This document shows, piece by piece, positions 1-10,515 of a DNA stretch of 64,000 nucleotides (position 1 is the first letter of the stretch; each line of letters opens with the position of its first letter). Below the pieces are notes generated by a model. It did not search any database. It was not told the origin of the DNA and worked only from the letters and a program-made list of their open reading frames with translations. The position numbers were made by a program, and so were the translations under genes. Source of the stretch: Coprinellus micaceus (lineage: Eukaryota; Basidiomycota; Agaricomycetes; Agaricales; Psathyrellaceae); assembly GCA_951394405.1 (NCBI GenBank), contig OX596334.1, forward strand, positions 2,728,001-2,792,000. The letters run 5' to 3'.

Positions 1-777
1 AACAAGGTCTGCATAATCACAACTTCAACTCGGACACCATTCATCTCTTGGTTCTATCCGTGTGTTTTTCCTTCACACGTTGGTTTTTTTTCTAATCTTA
101 TTTACTTCTTCACTATGTGTCGTTGCCTGTGTCTATCCAATCCTGTATGATGTCCCCATCCAATCTCTCGGTCGCGTGTTCCCGCCCCTATTGACCATCT
201 CACTTCCGGATTGGTCATGCATGTTTGCGGCCACCCGCCCCAGGTATAATCCCTTGTATTCTCAGAGGACGGGATCACCCTTTCGGCCTGTCGCAGGAAT
301 GCCCCGAGCTACTGTCAAAGCTCCCCAGCCATTCGAACACGAGGCTGGTTGGTAACACAATTATTTGATGGTCTGTTTACAACCCAAGTGTTCCCTTATG
401 CCAGATCGGTGCGGCACACAACATAGCATAACACAACAGCACCTACACGGCCACGACAACATTGCCGCCAGCACCCAACGCCCAACGCGCTCCGCCCACA
501 CCGCCAAGAAAGGATGACGACCCGTCCACTTTTGAAGGCCGTGGATATTATAGTCCATGCCTACGCTTCGTGTCCCGTTGCTGCCCGCGAACCCTCTGGG
601 GATTACACCGCAGATTTAGGCGCCCGACTCTTCTGCGTCATCCAATTCCTCACAGCACTCATACCCTCAGGTATGTAGTCGGATTAATACCGTCTTGGGA
701 ATTGCCGAGGGTCAGAGTTTATTCATACCTTCTATCCCCCAGATTCGAAAGCAACGGAACCTAATCCGAACCCGCCA
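1..777. other. Left edge, no gene recognised
   Basis: No convincing exon was found. The open frames here are short, of mixed composition and show no family motif. It may hold the promoter, the 5' leader or an upstream exon of the kinase gene that follows. Confidence 0.4.
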
Positions 778-3700
778 ATGTTTGAGCACCTGTCCCTCAG
801 GCAACTCTATGAACTTGCGGGGGATATATCCAGGGAGGTTGCCCGCCGAAACAGAGTGGCGAGGCTGCCTTGTGTTCCCTGTGGATCTGAAGTTTGTTGC
901 CCAGACCGTGTTCACGCAGCAGAAGAGTTGTCAGCCCTCCCTGTTTCCGATATCAATGAGCTAGCGGGCCGGGTCAGTGGGGAACTGGTACGACGTTATC
1001 CTCAGAACTATGGCCAGGTAAGTAAGCCCTGAACGTGCCGTCCCCCCTTTCTCCCTTCATGGACTGATTTGAGTATCAGGCACCACTCGCGGGACCAAGC
1101 GCCCATCGCTGTTCAGCGACACTTCCGCACCCGACATCGGGGACGTCTTCAAGCTTCCGCCTTTCAAATCCGCAACACTTCAAAGATTTGTACGTTCGCG
1201 AGGGAAAAGGAGCGCACGGAGAAGCACAAACACGTCCAACATCACCCTTAACTCCAGAGAGCATGGTGACGACCGTTGCGGAGACCATGGACATCGCTCG
1301 GGAAGAGATGTTCCAACAGGCGGGGCTCTCCGGGCCAGCCATCTCCCACCTCTTCGCGCTGCTTCTCTCCATCATCTCGGATAAAGCCTTACACCCCCAT
1401 ATCCGCTCTATGGAGAAAAGGGAACGTATCGTCTTAATGGACTCGATACAGCTGGTGTGTGCAGTGACTACGGCCAGGCTTCCATCGTGCCTCCTAACGT
1501 TGTCGGGCAGGTGCTCGATTCCGGAACCACGATGGATTCCACACACAGGACAAGCCTGACCGACGCGCTCATCTGCATGTCGAGAATCGGGAGCCTATAT
1601 CCCAAGGCTTTGACGTTGTACGGAATTCAGATGGCCGAAGAGACGCCGTCCGCTGAGGGATCATACGGGGAGATCTTCAAAGGACGCTTTGGTAGTCACT
1701 TTGTAAGGTACCGGCCATTGACGATCGGTTAACGTCACGTGACATCTGTGACATGCCCATATCCGGAGCGCAAAGAGGAAATTGGCCAACAGTTTCGTTT
1801 TGGGGACATTTACCGCAAATTGGCTCCCATAGATCTGTAGTAATGCTTGTATTTGACCTCCAAACCCAGTTTTTGCCAGGATACCTGGCCTCACACGGAT
1901 AAAATAACGAAAACGCGCGTCAGACGCGCCAATTTATTTGGCCATGGCGTCCTCGTACCTATAACGAGGCTGCAGCTGAACTAAGGTACTAAACACGTGT
2001 AATACCATTAATAGCTTAGTTTAATACCCAGGCCATTCCACCCCATGTGCAGTCTCGCGTCTGGAAAGGCTGACCCAGTGCCTTTCCATGAGCACTTTAC
2101 TAAAGTCCCCCAATGCGACCTGATATTTGTGCCTCTACCAGGTATGGTGGCTTCCTTAAGTATCAAGTAATCTATAACATATTTTGAACACACATTTACA
2201 CGTCTCTTCAACCATTCAAGCCAGTTTTGGGGACCTGGTGCCAGCCCCTGATACAGGTAGTGTGACAGATTTTGCACTCGTTATTCCTTTCCCAGATAGC
2301 AAGCTATTCTCTCCAAAATCTACATGCCTGTACCATAAACTACCTTCCACACTTCTATGGGGCCAGAATTATATCTCCTGCGATTCTACCTTCACAAACG
2401 ACCTTCGATTGTGCTCTTGCCTCGATTTAGGCAACGGTCACAGCCATTGTCACGCCACGTGACGTTAACCGATCGTCAATGGCCGGTACCTTAGCCCTCA
2501 AGGTCTTCAAGGTCAGGAGAAAGTCAGATGCAGCGAAAGTGCACAAGGTGAGTTTCTCCTCCGTAGAACTCAGTGCCCAGGGTGAATTATTCTAAGAACC
2601 TGATCGTTAGGCGGTTTGTAGAGAAGCTATTCTGTGGTGTCAGTTAGAGCACGAGAACGTGCTCCCATTTTATGGTGTCAACCACTTGCGAGACCATTAT
2701 AACCGTGTGTGCATAGTATCTCCCTGGATGGAAGATGGCGATATTGTCGCGTACCTCAAAGGCCATCCATCAGCGAATCGTCAGCCATTTGTGAGTGTTC
2801 TCCCTCCCCCTTCGTGACATCTCACCCCAAGATTATAGCTCTTCGATATCGTATCGGGGTTGTCGTATCTGCACGACAATGACATATTCCACGGAGATCT
2901 AAAGGGCGTAAGTGCCCCTGATAACTGGATGCATTATTCGCGTTACTGAACGGTAGAAGTCCAATATTTTGGTCTCACCTGGACCCAGAGCCTGCCTGGC
3001 AGACTTTGGCCTGTCAAGGATTTCATCCTCTGGGCTACTCCAGTGGACATCCGAGCAGACAACTGGTCCCCAGGCGGGAACAATCGCCTTTCAGGCACCG
3101 GAAATATTTATGATGGCAGAGGAGAAGCTTCAAGTTTCTTCAAAGTCGGATATGTACTCGTACGGATGTGTTTGTTATGAGGTGAGTGTTGCTCGCGCGT
3201 AATTGTGACCGTCCGATGGCGCTAATAACCAAATGATGATCGATGACCGCCTATCTCCTGCACAGATAATGACCGGAAAGATGCCATTCTACGAACTCAA
3301 AACTCCTTACGCCGTTATGTTCCACGTTAAACAGGGCCGTCGTCCCAAGAAACCATCTCCGCATGACACCGCTTTCCAGCAATTCGGCTTGACGGAACCC
3401 TTGTGGGGAGCCATCCAAGACTTTTGGGAACAAGAACCAGAAAATAGGCCAACAGCAAAGGAGACGACGGTCAATCCCCTGTTTGCTCACGTTGCCCTCG
3501 AACGACCCAAGAACGGCACAGGCTTCTCGGCTTCTCAATTCCGACAGTCAGTGATGCTCGAGCAGCTGGCCAGCGGGTTTCCGGAAGACACGAATGGGTC
3601 GAATCCCTTCCTCGAAGATGCTGGAACCTTTTTTGAAGAGGATGACCCGGCTTGGTTTTACCCCTGCCTTCCAACTCCGGAAGGTCAGGCCCCTGGACCT

Positions 3701-3874
3701 CAGGCGGACTGGTCCCGGAGCGCAGACGACGCAGAACGCTTCATGGAGAGAGCGAATGCTGAGCCGCATATGTCCACATTGGTCTGTGAGAGGCAAGGAC
3801 CAGAGGAGGAGGAGAATGGCCCAGCTTGGTTCTACCCAAGTTCGGGGTTGTATACCCCCAATCCGGGTCACTAG
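778..3874 (+). CDS. TKL-like protein kinase, split by a transposable element
   Basis: Predicted cytosolic Ser/Thr or Tyr-kinase-like enzyme. The N-terminal region (exons 778-1017 and 1080 to about 1430-1454) is non-catalytic and holds two similar ELAGxxSxE..RR motifs. The catalytic domain starts with a glycine loop (GSYGEIFKG, about 1664-1690). It then continues ALKVF (Lys of subdomain II, from 2494), the catalytic loop HGDLKGSN, DFG (LADFGLSR) and QAPE. Later introns are 2549-2610, 2791-2838, 2908-2959 and 3182-3265; the stop is at 3872-3874. Between the glycine loop and the VALK lysine lies a 786-bp inverted-repeat element. Without it and one TA copy the codons read G-S-H-F-V-A-L-K in frame. 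The join near 1430-1478 is unresolved: either a very short intron or frame damage. HGD instead of HRD in the catalytic loop is, as I recall, common in fungal TKL-like kinases. Whether this allele is functional is open. The kinase family is secure; the substrate is unknown. Confidence 0.8.
1706..1741 (+). repeat. Left terminal inverted repeat (36 bp)
   Basis: Begins AGGTACCGGCC and is an exact reverse complement of 2456-2491. It contains four 6-bp palindromes: GGTACC (1707-1712), CGATCG (1722-1727), GTTAAC (1728-1733) and CACGTG (1736-1741). Identity stops sharply after CACGTG. Confidence 0.92.
2456..2491 (-). repeat. Right terminal inverted repeat (36 bp)
   Basis: Exact inverted copy of 1706-1741, ending ...GGCCGGTACCT and followed by TA (2492-2493), then the GCC CTC AAG kinase codons. 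Confidence 0.92.
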
Positions 3875-4710
3875 GTGGCTGCGAATCGTGTTATATTCTT
3901 GGGACCTTTGCAAAGACATTTAAACCCAAAAAGGGCCCTTCCTGCGTACTCCTTGTGTTGTGTTGAGTTACCCTCTTATTTCATTCGTAATGTGTTGCTA
4001 GTACTCGTGCGGACCACAAAGGTTCCCCTTCGCTCGCTATCGACTTCATTCCTGTACCGGGCGCCACAAAATTAGTCACATGCCCTCTACGCATCTTAGG
4101 GGATATACCGGCGAAACGATCAGTGTGTTTCCGACTTCATATTTGTTTCCCATCACCCCCAAAATCAGACTGACGCCCTTGGGCGCTTAAGTGGTTTGGG
4201 CACAGGTGTACCAATGCAAGCCTCAGCCCATGACAGTGCGCTATATCCAGGAGATCTGTCGATCAAGAGGGTTTTGCCGCTTATCTCCAAGGGCCACTTC
4301 CGACGTCCCTAATAACGCGGAGGGCGAGTAGAGCAGATGTGATGTACGGGGAGTAAAGCTTTATACAGATGGACAGTAGAAACCGAGCCGGCTAAAAATA
4401 CAGTGGTGGGAGTGCATACAGATGCAGGTGACTGGCTAGGGATACATGGAGGCGTTCAATCATGACTATGGCTACAGGGGGTTGAATGCGATGAATATGT
4501 GACATGAGGAGACGAAGGGCATGGCATGTCATGGGTTCATGGGGTATAGTTGGTGTGGGCGTGTGTACGAGAATATGAAGTGTTGCTGATGGGTCTAAAG
4601 GCCGGAAATATTGAATATGCGAGTGATGAGAAATCCGAAGAGTCAAGCCTAGGAGCACCAGGCGAGGATTGGGATGGATATAACGAAGAGGGAAGTATTG
4701 GCTGCTTCGT
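3875..4710. other. Intergenic, convergent 3' regions
   Basis: Lies between the stop of the kinase gene and the stop of the minus-strand gene at 4711, so it should hold both 3' untranslated regions. No coding frame, RNA gene or repeat was recognised. Confidence 0.5.
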
Positions 4711-5218
4711 TTAGTGACGAATGGAGTTCGCCCGTCCGCGGACGAGGGACGTCCAAAGCTTGGCGCTGCGCGAGGCCGAGCGGGGCCGGTTGTAGTGCTC
4801 CTCGCTCAATCTGACGTACTCCTGGAAAGCGGATTCCGGGAGTTCGATGGTGCCCTCCCCAATGGCCACATCCATCCTAGTCTTTAGGTTCGAGTGCGAA
4901 TCCGAATCGTAGTCTGATTCGGTGTCGCTGTCAATGTAACCCGACGACGAACGCGAGGGTGGGGAGAGAGGGGAGAGAATGTCGCTGGTGGGGACTCGGA
5001 CAACATTGGTTCCCGAGAGAGAGAGGAAGATACGGGAGCCGCCGAAGGGAGTATAGGGCAGCACATCGAGGAACTTTTCCCGCTTGGTGTGTGTGCGTGC
5101 AGCTATTGAGGCCCAACATCAGATAGGTCGAATGTGAATTTCCGTTGTCGAGCTTACCTTGCACGATAACGACCTGGCGGTCGACGACAGCAACAGCGAA
5201 TGATCCTTGCTTCATCAT
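4711..5218 (-). CDS. Hypothetical protein, 150 aa
   Basis: Two exons (5158-5218 and 4711-5102) joined across a 55-nt intron with GTAAG donor and ATAG acceptor give an in-frame 150-residue protein. It starts MMKQGSFAVAVVDRQ, which has a short hydrophobic beta-like run. It has an acidic Ser/Asp stretch (DSDTESDYDSDSHS) near the middle and a basic C-terminus. No family recognised. Support comes from the clean splice join and plausible codon use only. A soluble regulatory or adaptor protein is possible, but no function can be read from the sequence. Confidence 0.55.
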
Positions 5219-6526
5219 TGTGGATGATATGTTTTTTCGGAGGAGGGAAGACGGAACTAGAGGGTAGTTGGAGGAGGGACGAGGATGCTAGATGCCGAGG
5301 GGAAAGGGAACTATATCCTTCCCCAGCACACACAAGCATTCTTTATATGAAGCAATGCTATTGTTCTGTTTCCATCATTGAAGACCCGAGAGTACGACAT
5401 CCATCACTATTCGACTTCCTGTCAGTGATGGTGGCCGACAGAATAAGACAATACAAGAAGCGTGCCCGGCACGCACTGTGCACGGTCCAAACGCTCTACC
5501 TGGGAGAGAAGAAGGCGCTTACACGCCCCAAGCAAGCAAGTAGGGTGACGCATCCACCGGACAATCACCCTTCCCGATTCGGCCGGCTCCCCCTAGCCCT
5601 TGTATTTCACCTCATTGTACCTCTCATATCCAGCATTGAAGGCGGTATGCATATCGAGTCGGTGTGTTGTACACCTTTTTCTGCGCTTTGCACCGAAACG
5701 ATACTATACACTGTCGGGAACGCCTGTACGCATCTAGCGCAGTTCCGTGATTGAGTTCTCGTGAAGCCCGAGGAATGCACTGCTCCGTTGCAAGAGGTTG
5801 TCAGCTTATTGTACGCTCCGTGGTAGTGAAGGGGAGGCCTATTACATGTGCTAGACTGACGACGGCCAGCGATGGGAGCTCGAGGTCTTGGAGACAATTG
5901 AGCTCGGTCGACGAAGGCCACCATCTGAACTAACATACAGGCCTATTAGTGATGCATGCCAGTGCAGTTCCAAGCAGCCTAACTCATGCACCGTCTCCGA
6001 CTTGAGCCGAAGGGAGGTCAGGTCACAAGAGAGATCCTTTCCCCGCTTCATGCGCAAAGAGGGACCACCTCAACAAGGGCGACCGCAACGAGCACCAAAT
6101 TACTACGCACCTGATCGAAAACAAGCACTGTGGCCAGGGGAGGTCACGAAGTAAAATCGCATTCTTTCGGATAAAATGCCGCATAGACAAGATTTTTTGT
6201 TTATGAAGAGCTTGCCTGTGCTTCATGATGCGGACCAGCTGGGTGTGGTGGCCTTCATCAAGCACAAGCAACTGCCAATCCAAACCGTGGTAGCGAGGCC
6301 GTCCCAACTGAGAAGTACAATCCAACTGAAAAACGTAGAAAAACAAGGATTGCAGTCAAACGCGTTTTGCCAGGCGGATCCAGGCAGAGAAAACAAACGT
6401 CCAAAGCGAGACCGAGGAAAAGAACTGTCGCCGAAAAAATGGACACGCTGGTACTGCCATAGATGAACCTCACAAAGCAAGAAACAAGGCAATAAGCTAG
6501 AATAGCACATATAGCACATACATATG
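5219..6526. other. Intergenic, no gene recognised
   Basis: About 1.3 kb upstream of the small minus-strand gene and downstream of Arp9. Open frames on both strands lack motifs, and no splice joins extended them. Probably promoter of the 150-aa gene plus the 3' region of Arp9. Confidence 0.45.
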
Positions 6527-8324
6527 TTACAGCAATGAAGGAGACATTTCAATGATCCCGTGCGGCCCTTTCGCGGTGTAGTCGACTTTCGATAAGAAGT
6601 TCTTGGAGCTGTGGTCGTTGAAGATAATCTTTTGGCCGAAAGGAAAACATGTCGGTAAGCGGTGGAAGTGGTGGAAAGAAAGGTGAGTAGAAACACATGC
6701 CTTGGCGACGATACTGCTCCCCAAGAAAGTCGCATACCCATTGCCGGTCTCGCGGTACTCTGCGTAGTACTCTGGCACGTTCAGCACGCGGATCGACCTC
6801 GGTTGAACGTCTGTTTCCACGAGTGTAGCGATGAACGGTGAAAGCCTCGACTGCAGAGATACCCCGATACCTGAAACCAGACCAACGTCAGCCCAAAATG
6901 AGATAGATACGATAATACATCTCTAGAGGGCCATACCTTTGACAAACCGCGTCACGTCTCCCGTGACAAACAGCCCCTGCCATAGGTATTGCCTGAGGTC
7001 GAAATCGGCCTGACCGACCGCCCTCCCAACAGCATCCTGCAGTGACTCGACCCTTGGCCCTCCCTCCCCCCAGTGCAATGCTGGAAGACCTTCCTCTCCT
7101 TTAGCTACGGCCGTAGTGGTGCTAGCCCCGAACCTCTCCAGCCCCAACCCTGCCACAACGGCGGGGTCGAGAAGCGGTTCGCAGAACCTATGCCTCTCCT
7201 TCCCGACAGTGACTTCCCTGCCCTCGAATTCAATAGTTGCGAGATCCAATGCCTCAATTTCCCTTGCACGAGCCTGCTCTGCCGCGCTGGCTTTGGCATT
7301 GAGCTTCTTCTTCATCCCACTTTCAATGACAGCCTTTTCTTTGCCCGCGACGACAATCGCGGCTATATCTGTGACGCCTTCGTCTTCGGGGGGAGGGACG
7401 GCTTCTCCGGAAGATGGTGGCTTGACAAGGCCCGCTGCCACTAGGTGGTTGGCCAGCCGGAGAAGGGTAGCGTGGATCGTGGCTTCATCTGCATCGGTTG
7501 TGGAAGGAAACAGGGCTTTCATCACGCTGGAGTTGCTCTTCAGCAGATGGGCGAGGTAGTGCCGGCACATCCTCGTTCCAATCTTCGTTGCGACCTTGGC
7601 GCTATGGATGACAAGGGACTCGTTAATGGGCGTGATGTCCGTGGAATCCTGTCCGATGTCGACGACAACACCAGAGAGCGTGTTCGCGGCGTAGAGTTGG
7701 GCGAGCGGACGGTCGAGGATGGCGAAGGCTGGGACGTTGAAACGCTCGAAAAAGATCTGGCAGGTGCGTTCGTACAGGTTCCTGGAAGGTATGGGGCTGG
7801 GAAGCGTGATGAGGACTGGGGATTCGTTCACCGTTCGTTTACGCTGCAAGTGAGTGAACAGAACGTGTTTCCTGTATATACGGTGGGCATGGATTATATA
7901 TAGGGGGGATCGATACGCAGACGCACCATAGCGCTTCCGCTGCTACCCAATCTGTGACCTCTCCAGTGACAAACGGCCAGGAAACAACGACATCCTGCGC
8001 GTCAGGACCACCGAGCGCTTCATCAAGTAAGTGCCCGACGAGATAGTCGGTCACTTGGGTTTGCGGGCCCGACCTTGTTACTCCCGCTGGCTTGGAGGTT
8101 GAAGCCTCCCCGTGTCCTTCTGAACCATCGGCCTTTCGCAGACCAACGCGGGCAAGAAGTTCCTAGAGGAGGGGCCTTGCCTGAGCCCATTTCCCATGAG
8201 CACCGCAAAAGATTGTCCAACTCACGACTGAAGGTGTTCTCAACAGCTCCTGCAGCCCCAGACCCGCTCTGATGTGTGTTCGACTTGTTTCGATAATAAC
8301 GACATTGGAATCGCGTAGAGACAT
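6527..8324 (-). CDS. ARP9: Actin-related protein 9 (SWI/SNF and RSC chromatin remodelling subunit)
   Basis: Five exons (8324-8226, 8162-7927, 7871-6937, 6870-6701, 6628-6527) encode 513 aa. The actin fold is recognisable from a short N-terminal strand (MSLRDSNVVIIE), then VVVSWPFVTGEVTDWVAAEALW, LFTHLQRKRTVNESPVLIT and FFERFNVPAFAILDRPLAQLYA. These are followed by the phosphate-binding-like turn SGVVVDIGQDSTDITPI and a C-terminal region with GNGYATFLGSSIVAK. In yeast Arp9 pairs with Arp7 on the HSA helix of Snf2/Sth1 and helps couple ATP use to nucleosome movement; nuclear. The assignment to Arp9 rather than another Arp rests on family feel for the NESPVLIT and RPLAQLYAAN blocks. The last intron (6629-6700) begins with GC instead of GT. 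Lies 111 bp downstream of Rpf2 on the same strand. Confidence 0.75.
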
Positions 8325-8435
8325 GCTCGAGTGCAAGAGCAAGATTCAACTTTTGATCGCTGCGACCGCGTCCGCTTTGTTTGGCGTGGCCCACCAAAAC
8401 ATCATATGTATCAGGTATGCGATGTACAAGACTGT

Positions 8436-9724
8436 CTACTCCGAATCCTCGTCATCGTCTTCAAATCTCTGCCTCTTCTCCGACCTCTCATCTTGCAGGC
8501 CTTTCATTTTCCTGCCCTTCAACTTGCGGAGGTCCTGCACACCAACGTGGACGCGTCCGCGCAGGTCACCCATCTCATCTACCTCGAAGTTCTTCTTCTT
8601 CTTGCCCAACCCACTCTCGACGTCTTGCTTCTTCAGTTTGGGTCGCTTCATGGCGTGCTTCAGGACATCGCTGTCGGGCGCCTGGTAGCGGCGTAGTACG
8701 AGGTCGAGTGAGGGGCCCATGGGCACAAGATCAACGCGGGGGATGCGGACCCCCGACTTGAGGAGCTTCGTGGTGTAGGTGCGAATGTGCACTTTTGGGA
8801 GACTGGGGGCTGTGGCGTTGGTGGGACCGGGGGAGGGCAAATTAGATGCAAGGTAGGATGCGGAGGCTACCGCGGCAAGTGGGTTGGCTTGTACCGAATC
8901 AGCCGAGTAGGTGCTGGGGAGGAGACTCGTCGCTTCGTTGAGTGTGGAGGGGGTTGGCGATAGAGAGATACTGATAACATGGTCGAGGCCAAGGAGCGAT
9001 ATCGAGTCGACCTCCTCGCCGTTGAAGAAGTCAATGAGCATGGACTTGAGGTGGATGAAACGTGGGTGAGTGTCGAAGAGTTCCGATGCGAAGTGGATCA
9101 GAGGTTTGTTTCCTGGCGTTGATTTAGGTGTCTAAGAGACCTGCGTAAGAAGACTTTCACCGCTGACCCAGGTAAAGACACACCTTGAAATCCGACATGG
9201 GCTTGTAGCCCTCGACGCCAACCTCGATCATATCCAGCACCCGACCGTCGAACATGCGCACGAACGTCAATCCATTGGGCCGCTTCTTCGTCGTCTGCCC
9301 CACCACAAACATGGATGCGTCGTTCTTGGTGCTCCAAAACTCTAGAGACTGGACTGAGGATGACGAGGCAGCAGTCGAAGACGTCGTGCCATTGTTTGTC
9401 GCCGTCGAATCGAATGGGTGAATGTCATTTTTCTTATTGAATGCAACAGCATGGGGACGCTTCAAGGCCATCTGAAGGTGGTGATGGATAAGCGCGTTTT
9501 CATCTGCATGGACATTATCCCTCACCAAGTCCTTGAACACGCCATTGAGAACCTCTCCCGTGTGCGTACCCTTGACGAAGATCACTGTTCGTGGGTCCTC
9601 GACTTCCTTGGGTTCGCGAGCATCCAAGGCTCGCTTAGATCGGGCATTTTTGGGTTTTCTGTACAAAAGGCCGTGAGTTCTTCCCTCGGGTATAGGAAAA
9701 GAGAACTCACACTACGCGCAACAT
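8436..9724 (-). CDS. RPF2: Ribosome production factor 2 (Brix domain), 60S assembly
   Basis: Three exons (9724-9711, 9658-9184, 9131-8436), 394 aa. The first exon holds only 14 nt; the protein begins MLRVVKPKNARSKRALDARE. The Brix-type core is visible as RTVIFVKGTHTGEVLNGVFKDL, LEFWSTKNDASMFVVG, NGLTFVRMFDGRVLDMIEVGV, then PGNKPLIHFASELFDTHP, IPRVDLVPMGPSLDLVLRR and a basic C-terminal tail (KGRKMKGLQ). In yeast Rpf2 works with Rrs1 in the nucleolus to load the 5S RNP (5S rRNA, uL18, uL5) into pre-60S particles. The acceptor at 9132 (ctcttag) was chosen because it restores T-P-K-S-T-P-G-N-K-P in frame. Confident assignment. Confidence 0.9.
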
Positions 9725-10054
9725 GACGGCCTACGACAGTCCATTAAGCGCTCTCCAAACGATGAAAGTTTCGGTGCTTACGTAACGAACACCTTTGATG
9801 GCGGGGCTAACGGGCCGCCGGCCAGTTGTTGACGTAGGTGGGCGCTATCGTCGTCTGTGGCGCACTGCCAGTCCATGCTCCTCTCCTCTCAAAAGCCACT
9901 TTCCAGGACAGCGATTAGCCAAGCTGTAAACGTCTCCGTGAAGACGCGATTTGACCCCTTGAAGGCCCAAGAAAACCCCTGTGTGTGTCCCCGCTCCTTG
10001 GCCTGAGGGGCACGGCGCCCCGAGTCAACAAACACGGCGCCCACTCACCCATCT
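9725..10054. other. Rpf2 upstream region
   Basis: Presumed promoter of the minus-strand Rpf2 gene and 5' flank of the tRNA gene. No coding frame recognised. Confidence 0.45.
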
Positions 10055-10126
10055 GGCCGCCTGGCGAAATGGCATCGCGTCTGACTACGAATCAGGAGAT
10101 TGCAGGTTCGACCCCTGCGGTGGTCA
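10055..10126 (+). tRNA. tRNA-Arg (anticodon ACG)
   Basis: A 72-nt cloverleaf can be drawn. The acceptor stem GGCCGCC pairs with GGTGGTC (two G-U pairs), with discriminator A at 10126. The anticodon loop is CTACGAA with ACG in the middle, closed by CTGA/TCAG. The T arm is GCAGG-TTCGACC-CCTGC, carrying an internal B box. No intron. ACG (read as inosine-CG) decodes CGU/CGC/CGA arginine codons. Confidence 0.93.
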
Positions 10127-10134
10127 CGGGTTGC

Positions 10135-10138
10135 TTTT
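10135..10138 (+). terminator. RNA polymerase III terminator of tRNA-Arg
   Basis: TTTT run 8 nt after the tRNA 3' end, the usual Pol III stop signal. Confidence 0.6.
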
Positions 10139-10515
10139 GATGCTCAGACAAAATTGAATCCATCTCGCGAGCTCGGCCCTCTCGAGTCTCGAGTCTCTTC
10201 CTTAACCCGTCAGTGCCGTCACGACTCACGAGTTCGATCTTCCGTCACTTGGAAGATGGCGCTTTTTTTCGCAGTCTTGGGCCTTGACCCTCAGTAGGAT
10301 GTAACCACTGTGCTCAAGCCAAACTTCAAAGGAGTTCCGGGTGCGGACTTCAACGCTGATCATGAACATCACATCCGATTCGTCTCGTCCCCATCCGATT
10401 GATCTACAGTAGCAAGCTGCAATACCACTGCGATCGGAACTTGCTCTGGACTCATACCAGTTTATCACCACCTTCCCTCAAAACTCGTCCCTTTATCCCA
10501 CAAACGACACCAAGG
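10139..10515. other. Spacer between tRNA and F-box relic
   Basis: No gene seen. May retain the promoter of the F-box pseudogene. Confidence 0.4.

Larger units (their letters stand above)
1706..2491. mobile_element. Non-autonomous TIR transposon (TA target duplication) inside the kinase exon
   Basis: Flanked by perfect 36-bp terminal inverted repeats (1706-1741 and 2456-2491) and by TA on both sides (1704-1705 and 2492-2493). TA duplication plus TIRs is the signature of the Tc1/mariner/pogo (Fot1) superfamily; that assignment is inference. No transposase frame is visible in 786 bp, so it looks like a long MITE or a deletion derivative. It sits within a GTA valine codon of the kinase, and the join without it is seamless. 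The perfect repeats suggest a recent insertion. Its left end supplies a GTAAGG splice-donor sequence and its right end a TTAG. Confidence 0.85.

Noticed and set aside
1703..2494. The element spliced as a GT-AG intron at its outermost GTAAGG and TTAG
   Set aside because: That removes one extra GTAG and shifts the kinase frame, losing the VALK lysine; only the internal acceptor at 2430 keeps frame.
5200..5754. A 184-codon plus-strand frame upstream of Arp9
   Set aside because: No motif, and antisense to exon 1 of the small gene at its start. Judged chance.
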